DNA from: Pseudomonas libanensis
Lineage (GTDB): Bacteria > Pseudomonadota > Gammaproteobacteria > Pseudomonadales > Pseudomonadaceae
Assembly (NCBI RefSeq): GCF_001439685.1
Contig: NZ_JYLH01000025.1
Span: 1 to 54,562, forward strand
Reading direction: 5' to 3'
Length of the DNA: 54,562 nt
Below the pieces are notes generated by a model, which saw only the letters and a list, made by a program, of their open reading frames with translations, did no database searches and was not told the DNA's origin. Each line of letters starts with the position of its first letter. The stretch's first letter is position 1. Shown here piece after piece: positions 23,902-32,862 of this stretch. The position numbers were made by a program, and so were the translations under genes.

Positions 23902-24564
23902 TTATCGGGCCCGGCTGAGCCAGGCCTGCAATTCAGAAAAATGATCAATCGTCAGCCTCGGCTCGTATTGCTGCAACGCCTCGGCAGCCTGGGCGCCATA
24001 ACTGACCGCCACGCTGTCCATGCCGGCATTGCGCGCCATCATCAGATCAAAGGACGCGTCACCCACCATCAATGCCTGGCGCGGCGATACACCGCAATGA
24101 TCCAGGATCTGCTCCAGCATCAGAGGATGAGGCTTGCTGGCGGTTTCATCCGCGGCGCGGGTGATGTCGAAATAATCCTCGAAACCATGGGCCTTGAGCA
24201 CACGATCCAAGCCACGGCGAGCCTTACCGGTAGCAACAGCCAAGTGATAGCCCTCGGCGCGAAACGCCGCCAAGGATTGCCGGACGCCGTCAAACAGCGG
24301 CGACGGCTCGGCTTCCAGAGCGATGTAGTGATCGGCATAGTGTTGCCGGAACGCTATCAGTTCCTGGTCACCGATCTGCGGGTACAGGGTGCGAATGGCC
24401 TCAGGCAAGCCCAGGCCGATGATGCCTTTAACCGCCAGGTCGCTGCATAACTCATAGCCTGAACGGGTTGACGCCATGTGCATCGACTCGACAATCCGAC
24501 CAATGGAATCGCACAGCGTCCCGTCCCAATCGAAGATCAGCAGCTTGTAGTCAAGGTGCGACAC
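23902..24564 (-). CDS. HAD-superfamily phosphatase, phosphoglycolate phosphatase-like
   Basis: 220 residues. HAD motif I is FDWDGTLCDS at residue 11, motif II VATGKARRGLD near residue 115, and motifs III/IV KPHPLMLEQ and MVGDASFDLMMARNAGM near residues 145-175. The cap is the helical C1 type (residues 20-90), typical of PGP-like enzymes. Its GTG start overlaps the rluC stop by 14 bases, the conserved arrangement in Pseudomonas. Substrate unknown; a repair or detoxifying phosphatase is likely. Confidence 0.85.
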   Translation of the reverse strand: MSHLDYKLLIFDWDGTLCDSIGRIVESMHMASTRSGYELCSDLAVKGIIGLGLPEAIRTLYPQIGDQELIAFRQHYADHYIALEAEPSPLFDGVRQSLAAFRAEGYHLAVATGKARRGLDRVLKAHGFEDYFDITRAADETASKPHPLMLEQILDHCGVSPRQALMVGDASFDLMMARNAGMDSVAVSYGAQAAEALQQYEPRLTIDHFSELQAWLSRAR

Positions 24565-25510
24565 TCAAACGCTCCACGGTCTTGGCCCACATTTCATCGA
24601 CCGGCGCCTGCAATTTCAGCTCGCCGCCATCGGGCAGCGGCACCGTAAGCATATAGGCGTGCAGGAACAGGCGCTTGCCGCCCAGGTCGCGGATTTCCTT
24701 GGAGAAACCCTCGTCGCCGTACTTGGTATCGCCGGCAATGCAGTGGCCCGCATGCAGGGTATGCACACGAATCTGGTGGGTGCGGCCAGTGACCGGCTTG
24801 GCCTCGACCATGGTGGCAAAGTCGCCGAAACGGCGCAGCACCTTGAACAGCGTCAGGGCTTCCTTACCCTCCTCGTCCACCTCGACCATACGCTCGCCGG
24901 AACGCAGGTTGCTTTTCTGCAGTGGCGCACGCACGCTCTTGATCGAACTGGCCCAGTTACCGCGCACCAACGCCATGTAGCGCTTGTCCACGCCATCGCC
25001 ACGCAGGGCAGTGTGCAGATGGCGCAACATGCTGCGCTTCTTGGCGATCATCAGCAGGCCGGAGGTATCACGGTCAAGGCGATGGACCAGTTCCAGCTCC
25101 TTGGCATCCGGGCGCAACTGGCGAAAGGCTTCGATCACGCCGAAATTCAGGCCACTGCCGCCGTGAACAGCAATGCCGCAGGGCTTGTTGATCACGATCA
25201 GCTTGTTGTCTTCGAACACGATCGACGCTTCCAGGCGCTGCAACAGCCCTTGGGCCAGCGGCACCGGTTCGTCGCGCTCAGGCACGCGCACAGGCGGCAC
25301 ACGGACGATATCGCCGGCCTGCAGCTTGTACTCAGGCTTGATGCGCCCCTTGTTCACGCGCACTTCGCCTTTACGCAAAATGCGGTAAATCAAGGTCTTG
25401 GGCACGCCTTTGAGCCTGGCCAGGAGAAAATTGTCGATGCGTTGGCCGGCATATTCCGGCGAGACCTCAAGCAGCTGGACGCTGGGGGTCGGGGGGGCGG
25501 TAGTCGTCAT
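24551..25510 (-). CDS. rluC: 23S rRNA pseudouridine synthase RluC
   Basis: 319 residues. An N-terminal S4 RNA-binding domain (residues about 18-80, RIDNFLLARLKGVPKTLIYRILRKGEVRVN) precedes the RluA-type catalytic domain with the nucleophile Asp in LVHRLDRDTSGLLMIAK near residue 146. RluC modifies U955, U2504 and U2580 in E. coli. It is divergent from rne, the same arrangement as in E. coli and P. aeruginosa. Confidence 0.93.
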   Translation of the reverse strand: MTTTAPPTPSVQLLEVSPEYAGQRIDNFLLARLKGVPKTLIYRILRKGEVRVNKGRIKPEYKLQAGDIVRVPPVRVPERDEPVPLAQGLLQRLEASIVFEDNKLIVINKPCGIAVHGGSGLNFGVIEAFRQLRPDAKELELVHRLDRDTSGLLMIAKKRSMLRHLHTALRGDGVDKRYMALVRGNWASSIKSVRAPLQKSNLRSGERMVEVDEEGKEALTLFKVLRRFGDFATMVEAKPVTGRTHQIRVHTLHAGHCIAGDTKYGDEGFSKEIRDLGGKRLFLHAYMLTVPLPDGGELKLQAPVDEMWAKTVERLSVAP

Positions 25511-25539
25511 GGCGGCGATGATAACAATTTTTTATGGAA

Positions 25540-25568
25540 TTGAAGCACTTAATCATTACTGCTATAGT
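25540..25568 (+). promoter_or_regulatory. Sigma-70 promoter of rne
   Basis: TTGAAG (25540-25545) and TATAGT (25563-25568) with an optimal 17-base spacer, just beyond the rluC start and pointing to rne. Confidence 0.65.
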
Positions 25569-25574
25569 CGCGAA

Positions 25575-26269
25575 CGCCGCCAAAAGCGGCCTGGACAGAG
25601 GACATGCGGCAAACTGCCGGCCCTGACCATCGCAATTCATCAGGACGCGAGGCCGTCCTACGGGGCTTTCGCCACCCTGGAAGGCTCAAGATTGTAACAA
25701 GCGCAGGTGACATGAGGCCTGAAGCGAGTGCAGAAAGCAGAGTGAATACTCGCCTTTTGCGCCGATATTTACGGCCAGTTCACAAAGTGCAGTCAGTTTT
25801 GAGCCAGACCATGGTGAATGCTTCGGAAACAACGCCTGTTAAGAGCTGAGTGAGAGCGCAACCGCCCACACCTAGTCTTGTTTAGCCATGAGCGTGGACT
25901 CCCCATTGGAGAACACGGTAAATGCCAACCCGCTGCGGATTCTGCGCGCGGCAGCACCCGAATTATCAGGGATACGTGTAGGGTGGAGATGCACAACCGT
26001 CGGACTGTGTAGCACTAGGCTTATATTTAGACGCTTCATCTCGTCCACAGTCGCCGGTTGATTCCTCCTCCTGACCTTAGCTTTTGTTGAAGTGGTGCCT
26101 TTGTCACCACCGCTAACGAGCAGGACGCGTCCGTCGCGATAGCGGCCCAATTGGCCGGTTATTGCTGGACACTGGAGTGGCCAACCACTCTTGACGCACC
26201 TGACACCGACCGTGAGAAGTCGTGTGTGCCGAACGCCGTTTCCGGCAGCCCGGAAACCGACGGTACAAC
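25575..26269 (+). other. Long 5' untranslated leader of rne
   Basis: If the promoter at 25540-25568 is used, rne has a leader of about 695 bases, without a credible gene. It holds several potential stem-loops, for example GCGGCAAACTGCCG-like near 25604-25620 and a GACGCGAGGCCGTCC segment near 25641-25656. In E. coli the 361-base leader mediates autoregulation through RNase E cleavage; the same role is inferred here. A short minus-strand reading frame at 25872-26150 has no ribosome site and looks accidental. Confidence 0.6.
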
Positions 26270-29200
26270 ATGAAAAGAATGCTGATTAACGCAACTCAAC
26301 CCGAAGAGTTGCGTGTTGCACTGGTAGATGGCCAACGCCTCTACGACCTGGACATCGAATCCGGTGCACGCGAGCAAAAGAAGGCCAACATCTATAAAGG
26401 CCGTATTACTCGCATCGAACCAAGCCTTGAGGCTGCCTTTGTCGATTTCGGCTCCGAGCGCCACGGCTTCCTGCCCCTTAAAGAAATCTCCCGCGAATAC
26501 TTCAAGAAAGCCCCCGAAGGCCGCGTGAACATCAAGGACGTCCTGAGCGAAGGCCAGGAAGTCATCGTCCAGGTCGAAAAAGAAGAACGTGGCAACAAGG
26601 GCGCCGCCCTGACCACCTTCATCAGCCTCGCCGGCCGTTATCTCGTGCTGATGCCGAACAACCCGCGTGCCGGCGGCATTTCCCGTCGCATCGAAGGCGA
26701 AGAGCGCAACGAACTGCGTGAAGCGCTGAACGGCCTGGTCGCACCGGCCGACATGGGCCTGATCGTTCGCACTGCAGGCCTGGGCCGCAGCAGCGAAGAA
26801 ATGCAGTGGGACCTCGACTACCTGCTGCAACTGTGGACCGCCATTAAAGAAGCGTCCCTGGATCGTTCCGCGCCATTCCTGATTTACCAGGAAAGCAACG
26901 TGATCATCCGCGCCATCCGCGACTACCTGCGCCAGGACATCGGCGAAGTGCTGATCGACAGCGTTGAAGCCCAGGACGAAGCCCTGACCTTCATCCGCCA
27001 GGTGATGCCGCAGTACGCCAGCAAGATCAAGCTGTACGAAGACAGCGTACCGCTGTTCAACCGTTTCCAGATCGAAAGCCAGATCGAGACCGCCTTCCAG
27101 CGCGTGGTCGAACTGCCTTCCGGCGGCTCCATCGTCATCGACCCGACCGAAGCCCTGGTGTCCATCGACATCAACTCGGCGCGCGCCACCAAAGGCAGCG
27201 ACATCGAAGAAACCGCCCTGCAGACCAACCTGGAAGCGGCTGAAGAAATCGCCCGCCAGCTGCGCCTGCGCGATATCGGCGGCCTGATCGTGATCGACTT
27301 CATCGACATGACCCCAGCCAAGAACCAGCGCGCCGTGGAAGAGAAAGTCCGCGAATGCCTGGAAGCTGACCGTGCTCGCGTGCAAGTCGGCCGCATCTCG
27401 CGCTTCGGCCTGCTGGAAATGTCCCGCCAGCGCCTGCGTCCATCCCTGGGCGAGAGCAGCGGCATCGTCTGCCCGCGTTGCAACGGCACCGGCATCATCC
27501 GTGACGTTGAATCGCTGTCCCTGGCGATCCTGCGCCTGATCGAAGAAGAAGCCCTGAAAGACCGCACCGCCGAAGTGCGTGCGCAAGTGCCGATTCCGGT
27601 TGCCGCCTTCCTGCTTAACGAAAAACGCAATTCGATCACCAAGATCGAACTGCGCACCCGTGCCCGTATCGTCATCCTGCCGAACGATCACCTCGAGACG
27701 CCGCACTTCGAAGTCCAGCGCCTGCGTGATGACAGCCCGGAAGCCCATAGCGGCCAGTCCAGCTATGAAATCGCTGCTGCCGCTGCCGAAGTGGAAGAAG
27801 TCCAGCCAGCGGCCGCGACCCGCACCCTGGTTCGCCAGGAAGCCGCCGTGAAGACCGCGCCGGCCCGTGCCAATGCACCGATGCCGACCGAAGCCGCTGC
27901 TCCGGTTGCCGCCCCGGCCGCCCTGCCTGAGCCAAGCCTGTTCAAGGGCCTGGTGAAATCGCTGGTCAGCCTGTTCGCCACCAAGGAAGAGCCTGCTGCC
28001 CCGGTAGTGGTCGAAAAGCCTGCCACCGAGCGCCCGGCGCGCAACGAAGAACGTCGCAACGGTCGTCAGCAGAGCCGTAACCGCAACGGTCGCCGTGACG
28101 AAGAGCGCAAGCCTCGCGAAGAACGTGCCCCGCGTGAAGAGCGCGCACCACGTGAAGAGCGTGCGCCTCGCGAAGCCCGCGAAGACACCCCGGCCGTCGC
28201 CCGTGAAGAACGTGCACCGCGTGAAGAGCGCGCACCACGTACCCCACGTGCCCCCCGTGAAGATCGCAAGCCGCGTGGCGAGCGCGAAGAGCGCGTGCGT
28301 GAACTGCGTGAGCCGCTGGACGCCGCACCAGCCGTTGCTGCTGGCGCTGCAGCCAGCACCGAAGAACGCCCGGCGCGCCAGCCGCGTGAAGAGCGCGCCC
28401 CGCGTGAAGAGCGCCAGCCGCGCCCACCGCGTGAGGAGCGTCAACCACGCGCTGAGCAAGCCGCTGCCGCCAGCGAAGAAGAAGTACTGACCGGCGAAGA
28501 GCACCTGCAGGAAGACGGCCAGGACAACGCCGAAGGCGATCGTCCACGCCGCCGCTCCCGTGGCCAGCGTCGTCGCAGCAACCGTCGTGAGCGTCAACGT
28601 GACGCCAACGGCAATGTGATCGAAGGCTCGGAAGAAGCCGGCGAAAACGCAGAAGCTGCCAACAACGAACCAACAAGCACCGAACTGGCTGCCGGCTTGG
28701 CCGTTACCGCTGCCGTTGCCAGCTCGGTCATCAGCGCCCCTGCTGAGGCCCAGGCCCACGAGCAAGCCGAACGCGCTACCGCTGCGGTCGAAGACACCGT
28801 TGCAGTAGAAGCGCCAGCCGCCGAAACCCCAGTGGTTGAAGCGCCGGTTGTTGAAGCGCCAGTCGTTGAAGCCACTACCCCTGTCGAAGCCCCAGCGGTT
28901 CCGGAAGTGGAAGTTGCACCGGTTCGCGATGTACAGCCGGAAACCGACGTGGTTGCCGTTGAACCAGCTCCAGTGGTTGAGCCTCAGCCAGTAGTCGAAG
29001 CGGCTGTAGAAACTCCGGTGGTCGAAGAAGCTGCCCCGGCTGTGCGTGAAGTTCGCGAAGAACAGACCGCCTTCCAGTGGACTGCCGAACCTGCCGCACC
29101 GGTTGAAGCGCCAGCGCCTGCCCCAGTGGTAGACGAAGCACCGGCACCGGTTGCTGAAGTCGTCGCCGAGCCAGCCCCAGTGGTTGAGCCGACGCCGGTT

Positions 29201-29428
29201 GCGGAGCCTGCGCCCGTAGTTGAAGTTGGAGCCCCGGTGGTTGCCGAAGTGGTCGCCCCTGTGGTTGAAGCTGCACCTGCAAGCGCTCTCACCGAAAACG
29301 GCCGTGCGCCGAATGACCCACGTGAAGTGCGTCGTCGCCGCAAGGAAGCCGAAGCTGCTGCAGCCGCAGCCAAGGCGGTAGAGCACAAGGCCCACGAAGC
29401 AGAGCACGAGCCTAAACCCCTCGTCTGA
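26270..29428 (+). CDS. rne: Ribonuclease E
   Basis: 1052 residues, the core of the RNA degradosome. N-terminal catalytic half: S1 domain about residues 35-125, the Mg-binding DNase I-like region with VSIDINSARATKG near residue 300 and DIGGLIVIDFIDM near residue 343, and the zinc-link CPRCNGTG near residue 404. The C-terminal half is a disordered scaffold: Arg-rich repeats of the type EERAPRE at about residues 610-750, Val-Glu-Ala-Pro repeats at about 845-1010, and a terminal NDPREVRRRRKEAEAAAAA helix. The start at 26270 (MKRMLINATQPEELRVA) is the family start. Confidence 0.97.
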   Translation: MKRMLINATQPEELRVALVDGQRLYDLDIESGAREQKKANIYKGRITRIEPSLEAAFVDFGSERHGFLPLKEISREYFKKAPEGRVNIKDVLSEGQEVIVQVEKEERGNKGAALTTFISLAGRYLVLMPNNPRAGGISRRIEGEERNELREALNGLVAPADMGLIVRTAGLGRSSEEMQWDLDYLLQLWTAIKEASLDRSAPFLIYQESNVIIRAIRDYLRQDIGEVLIDSVEAQDEALTFIRQVMPQYASKIKLYEDSVPLFNRFQIESQIETAFQRVVELPSGGSIVIDPTEALVSIDINSARATKGSDIEETALQTNLEAAEEIARQLRLRDIGGLIVIDFIDMTPAKNQRAVEEKVRECLEADRARVQVGRISRFGLLEMSRQRLRPSLGESSGIVCPRCNGTGIIRDVESLSLAILRLIEEEALKDRTAEVRAQVPIPVAAFLLNEKRNSITKIELRTRARIVILPNDHLETPHFEVQRLRDDSPEAHSGQSSYEIAAAAAEVEEVQPAAATRTLVRQEAAVKTAPARANAPMPTEAAAPVAAPAALPEPSLFKGLVKSLVSLFATKEEPAAPVVVEKPATERPARNEERRNGRQQSRNRNGRRDEERKPREERAPREERAPREERAPREAREDTPAVAREERAPREERAPRTPRAPREDRKPRGEREERVRELREPLDAAPAVAAGAAASTEERPARQPREERAPREERQPRPPREERQPRAEQAAAASEEEVLTGEEHLQEDGQDNAEGDRPRRRSRGQRRRSNRRERQRDANGNVIEGSEEAGENAEAANNEPTSTELAAGLAVTAAVASSVISAPAEAQAHEQAERATAAVEDTVAVEAPAAETPVVEAPVVEAPVVEATTPVEAPAVPEVEVAPVRDVQPETDVVAVEPAPVVEPQPVVEAAVETPVVEEAAPAVREVREEQTAFQWTAEPAAPVEAPAPAPVVDEAPAPVAEVVAEPAPVVEPTPVAEPAPVVEVGAPVVAEVVAPVVEAAPASALTENGRAPNDPREVRRRRKEAEAAAAAAKAVEHKAHEAEHEPKPLV

Positions 29429-29442
29429 TTCCATAAGCCACT

Positions 29443-29479
29443 AAAAAGCCCCGCCTGAGTGATCAGGCGGGGCTTTTTT
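29443..29479. terminator. Terminator of rne
   Basis: AAAAAGCCCCGCCTGA, loop GTGA and TCAGGCGGGGCTTTTTT give a 16-bp stem with a T-run; it can work in both directions. Confidence 0.93.
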
Positions 29480-29511
29480 ATGGCTGATTATCTCGACTTG
29501 GAATGCAATCA

Positions 29512-29602
29512 CTGTGGGAGCTGGCTTGCCTGCGATAGCGTCGATTCAGTCAGCATGGCTGTGGCTGATACACCGCGATCGCAGGCAAGCCAGCTCCCAC
29601 AC
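29512..29602. repeat. REPIN
   Basis: TGTGGGAGCTGGCTTGCCTG and its complement in opposite orientation around about 40 bases, between rne and the MocA-like gene. Confidence 0.9.
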
Positions 29603-30184
29603 TTAACCTGCAGTAAAACTCAACCGTTGCGGCACATCCACATCCCAAAGCACACCAGGATCATCTACCTGCACCTCTCGCACCTGTGTTTGCGCAAACA
29701 ACGGCCTGGCCCCACGATCCCCACTCAGAGCCATCAGCGCCGGCCCAAACGTGTGATCGAAAGCCACCGGGTGCCCGTACTGCCCGGCAGATACCGGTAC
29801 AGTGATGCCCTCCATGCTGGCAATCACCCGTTCGATACTCGATGACTGGATAAACGGCATATCCCCCAACACCACCAGCCACCCATCCGCTGCACCGCTG
29901 GCCTTGATTGCCGCCGCAATGCTGTCGCCCATCCCGCTCGAGTCCAGCAGTACAACCTGACAGCCATAAGCCTCTGCCAGGCGGATAACCTCCCCGCGCC
30001 CCGGCGACGTCACCAGCCAGCGCGTTACAACACGCTCAGGCAAGTTGCGCAGCACCTGCTCGATGACCGGCCGACTAACGCCATCCAGCCCCACACACGC
30101 AGCGAGCAATTTGTCTTGATCCGCTCCGGCTTCAGCGCGAAAACGACTGCCCTGCCCCGCCGCCAGCACAATCGCCGCCACCAT
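29603..30184 (-). CDS. MocA-like nucleotidyltransferase (molybdenum cofactor cytidylyltransferase family)
   Basis: 193 residues with the NTP-transferase fold. VAAIVLAAGQGSRF at the start is the nucleotide-binding loop, and VVLGDMPFIQ near residue 105 carries the metal Asp. The MocA family transfers CMP to molybdopterin for enzymes of the xanthine dehydrogenase group. The ATG at 30184 overlaps the XdhC-family stop (TGATG), so the two are coupled, which supports a role in maturing molybdo-hydroxylases. No such enzyme is encoded in the window. Confidence 0.8.
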   Translation of the reverse strand: MVAAIVLAAGQGSRFRAEAGADQDKLLAACVGLDGVSRPVIEQVLRNLPERVVTRWLVTSPGRGEVIRLAEAYGCQVVLLDSSGMGDSIAAAIKASGAADGWLVVLGDMPFIQSSSIERVIASMEGITVPVSAGQYGHPVAFDHTFGPALMALSGDRGARPLFAQTQVREVQVDDPGVLWDVDVPQRLSFTAG

Positions 30185-31170
30185 CACTCGGCCTCCACTG
30201 CCAGAGGCTTTTTTTGCATCGGTGCCACCCCGTTCTTGATCGCAACGATTTCCGCCATCAGCGACAGCGCAATTTCCGCCGGCGTATGGCTGCCGATGTG
30301 CAGGCCGATCGGCCCGTGCAAACGCGCGATGGCCTCCGCCGACAGGCCCAGCGCGGCCAGGTTCTCCCGACGCTTTTGGGTATTGACCCGCGAACCCAGG
30401 GCGCCGATATAGAACGCTGTGGAGTTCAGCGCCGTCAGCAACGCCATGTCATCCAGACGTGGATCGTGGGTCAGGCAGACGATAGCCGTGCGTTCATCGG
30501 TATGAATATTCAACACCGCCTCGTCGGGCATGCCCGGCACAAAGCGGCCATGCTGGTCTTCCCAGCCGTAGACGAACTCTTCGCGGGGGTCGCAGATCAG
30601 CACTTCAAAATCCAACAGGCGCGCCATTTCCGCTACGTAGCGCGACAGCTGCCCGGCGCCGATCAACAGCAGGCGCCAGCGCGGGCCGTAGATGGCACGC
30701 AAGCGTTCGCCGTCGAAGCTCACCACGTCGGTCTTGCTGGCGGCGCTCAAGGTCACTTCGCCGGTGGCCAGGTTCAGCTCGCGAGCGACAATCTGATGAT
30801 CTTCACAACGCGCCAGCAGCGCTTCGACCCAACCCCACTCTTCCACGCGCTCCTCGGTGAGCCGCAGGGTGCCGCCGCAGGGCAGGCCAAAACGTGCCGC
30901 TTCATCGCGTGTGACGCCGTAGGTCACCAACTGCACGGCCGGGCCGTCAGCAGGCAAGCGGCCGTCTTGCAGGCGCGCGATCAAGTCATCCTCGATGCAA
31001 CCGCCCGACACCGAGCCAATCACCACGCCATCACCGCGCAGGGCCAACATTGCTCCCGGCGGGCGCGGCGCGCTGCCCCAGGTTTGCACCACGCTGTACA
31101 ACATCACGCGCTGCCCGGCGCGGCGCCATTGCAGCACGCTGCGCAGGACGTTCAGATCCACACTGTCCAT
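30184..31170 (-). CDS. XdhC/CoxI-family molybdenum cofactor insertion protein
   Basis: 328 residues. The N-terminal XdhC_CoxI domain (TWGSAPRPPGAMLALRGDG, GSVSGGCIEDDL, GLPCGGTLRL) is followed by a C-terminal Rossmann domain (LLLIGAGQLSRYVAEMA, ICDPREEF, YIGALGS). The conserved Cys residues in SGGCIED and LPCGG are present. Such proteins bind and sulfurate molybdenum cofactor for xanthine dehydrogenase-type enzymes. I chose ATG at 31170 with GGAGG upstream; 31200 would add ten residues. Confidence 0.85.
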   Translation of the reverse strand: MDSVDLNVLRSVLQWRRAGQRVMLYSVVQTWGSAPRPPGAMLALRGDGVVIGSVSGGCIEDDLIARLQDGRLPADGPAVQLVTYGVTRDEAARFGLPCGGTLRLTEERVEEWGWVEALLARCEDHQIVARELNLATGEVTLSAASKTDVVSFDGERLRAIYGPRWRLLLIGAGQLSRYVAEMARLLDFEVLICDPREEFVYGWEDQHGRFVPGMPDEAVLNIHTDERTAIVCLTHDPRLDDMALLTALNSTAFYIGALGSRVNTQKRRENLAALGLSAEAIARLHGPIGLHIGSHTPAEIALSLMAEIVAIKNGVAPMQKKPLAVEAE

Positions 31171-31236
31171 CAGGCCTCCGGTAAGTACTGTCGCGCTCAC
31201 TGTAAACCAAAAATATCCGTTGTATCCCGCCAGAAA

Positions 31237-31269
31237 CGCAAACGCCCCGAACCAGTCGGGGCGTTTGCG
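31237..31269 (-). terminator. Hairpin after dctA
   Basis: CGCAAACGCCCCGA and TCGGGGCGTTTGCG pair over about 14 bp around a short loop, 35 bases past the dctA stop. The T-run is weak, so it may be a terminator or an mRNA 3'-end stabiliser. Confidence 0.6.
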
Positions 31270-31303
31270 GATAGCGTTGGCGTCAGTTCACGCCAGCAGC
31301 CAC

Positions 31304-32635
31304 TTACTTGACGACAGGCGCCGGGCCTTCGGCCACACCCAGGTCATCTTCTTCGCGGGTGTCGGAGATACCGGTACCGCCGGACGCCAGCTCACTTTGC
31401 AGCTTGTCGGTGTCCAACTCCTTGACCCACTTGGCCACAACGATGGTGGCAACGGCGTTACCCACCAGGTTGGTCAGGGCACGGGCTTCGGACATGAAGC
31501 GGTCGATACCCAGGATCAGCGCCAGGCCGGCCACCGGCAAGTGGCCTACGGCCGACAGGGTCGCAGCCAGTACGATGAAACCACTGCCGGTCACGCCCGC
31601 CGCGCCTTTGGAAGACAGCAGCAGCACCAGCAGCAGGGTGATCTGGTGGGTGATGTCCATGTGGGTGTCGGTCGCCTGGGCGATGAACACGGCAGCCATG
31701 GTCAGGTAGATCGACGTACCGTCGAGGTTGAATGAGTAGCCGGTTGGGATCACCAGGCCGACCACCGACTTCTTCGCACCCAGGCGCTCCATCTTGATCA
31801 GCATGCGTGGCAATGCGGATTCGGAAGACGAGGTACCCAGCACGATCAGCAGTTCTTCACGGATGTAGCGGATCAGCTTCAATACGCTGAAACCGTGGGC
31901 GCGGCAGATGGCGCCGAGTACCACGACCACGAACAGGACGCAGGTGATATAGAAACAGATCATCAGCTGGCCCAGCTGCACCAGGGAACCCACACCGTAG
32001 GCGCCGATGGTGAATGCCATGGCACCCAAGGCTCCGATCGGAGCGAGCTTCATGATCATGTTGATGATGTTGAACATCACGTGGGCGAAGCGATCGATGA
32101 AGTCCAGCACCGGCTTGCCGTAGGCGCCCAGGCGGTGCAGGGCGAAACCGAAGATCACCGAGAACATCAGCACTTGCAGGATATCGCCGTTGGCGAAGGC
32201 GCCGACGATGGTGTTCGGGATGACGTTCAGGATAAAGCCGACAATGCTCTGGTCTTTACCGGCGGTGACGTAGGCCGCCACTTTGGAGGCGTCCAGGGTC
32301 GCTACATCGATGTGCATGCCCGCACCCGGTTGCACGACGTTGACCACGACCAGGCCGATCAGCAGGGCGATGGTGGAGACGATTTCGAAGTACAGCAGCG
32401 CATAGCCACCGGTCTTGCCCACCGACTTCATGCTTTGCATGCCAGCGATGCCGCTGACCACGGTGCAGAAGATGATCGGGGCGATGACCATTTTGATCAG
32501 CTTGATAAAGCCATCACCCAGTGGCTTGAGGGCCACGCCGGTCTGCGGGTAGAAGTGGCCGAGCAAAATACCGATAACGATTGCGACGATCACCTGGAAA
32601 TACAGGGATTTGTAGATTGGCTGACGAGTCGTCAT
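31304..32635 (-). CDS. dctA: C4-dicarboxylate transporter DctA
   Basis: 443 residues of the dicarboxylate/amino acid:cation symporter (DAACS) family. The re-entrant loop signature GTSSSESALPRML near residue 268, the PTGYSFNLDGTSIY motif near residue 299 and the GSGFIVLAATLSAVG/NAVATIVVAKW segments are complete. It imports succinate, fumarate and malate with protons. I chose ATG at 32635 (MTTRQPIYKSLYFQV) with GAGGAA upstream. It has a sigma-54 promoter, as expected for DctBD control, and a possible Crc/Hfq site in the leader. Confidence 0.94.
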   Translation of the reverse strand: MTTRQPIYKSLYFQVIVAIVIGILLGHFYPQTGVALKPLGDGFIKLIKMVIAPIIFCTVVSGIAGMQSMKSVGKTGGYALLYFEIVSTIALLIGLVVVNVVQPGAGMHIDVATLDASKVAAYVTAGKDQSIVGFILNVIPNTIVGAFANGDILQVLMFSVIFGFALHRLGAYGKPVLDFIDRFAHVMFNIINMIMKLAPIGALGAMAFTIGAYGVGSLVQLGQLMICFYITCVLFVVVVLGAICRAHGFSVLKLIRYIREELLIVLGTSSSESALPRMLIKMERLGAKKSVVGLVIPTGYSFNLDGTSIYLTMAAVFIAQATDTHMDITHQITLLLVLLLSSKGAAGVTGSGFIVLAATLSAVGHLPVAGLALILGIDRFMSEARALTNLVGNAVATIVVAKWVKELDTDKLQSELASGGTGISDTREEDDLGVAEGPAPVVK

Positions 32636-32700
32636 TGCAAAGTTCCTCAAACGTCCCGGGGGCAAATATCCGCCATTGCCCACGACACTTGAATTGCGAA

Positions 32701-32728
32701 CCCTCCTGCACTGGAGGGATTTGTTGTT
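32701..32728 (-). promoter_or_regulatory. dctA leader: hairpin and possible Crc/Hfq (CA) motif
   Basis: On the dctA mRNA the motif AACAACAA (32728-32721) is followed closely by a CCCTCC/GGAGGG hairpin (32718-32701). AANAANAA is the Hfq/Crc target used in carbon catabolite repression in Pseudomonas. It usually lies near the start codon; here it is about 90 bases upstream, which weakens the case. Confidence 0.35.
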
Positions 32729-32769
32729 GGCGAAGCCTGTAAGACAAAGCCTGCGCTGTAACGCTTATC

Positions 32770-32784
32770 GCAAACAGCGTGCCA
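32770..32784 (-). promoter_or_regulatory. Sigma-54 promoter of dctA
   Basis: TGGCACGCTGTTTGC on the minus strand: -24 TGGCAC and -12 TTGC with the five-base spacing of the RpoN consensus, about 135 bases before the dctA start. Sigma-54 control of dctA by DctB/DctD is established in related bacteria. Confidence 0.85.
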
Positions 32785-32862
32785 CTTTGCGCAAATACGC
32801 TGAAGGCCTTTAAACATCAGGGCTAGAGACGTTATTGCCTATCCTGAGCCATGCAGCCAGGT

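Noticed and set aside
25872..26150. Minus-strand frame of 92 codons in the rne leader
   Set aside because: No ribosome site, no conserved features and it opposes the predicted rne leader transcript.
26159..29434. Minus-strand open frame of 1091 codons opposite rne
   Set aside because: Composition (Phe, Gly, His, Asp rich) is that of an antisense shadow of a GC-rich gene. No ribosome site or domain is seen, while the plus strand is unmistakable RNase E.
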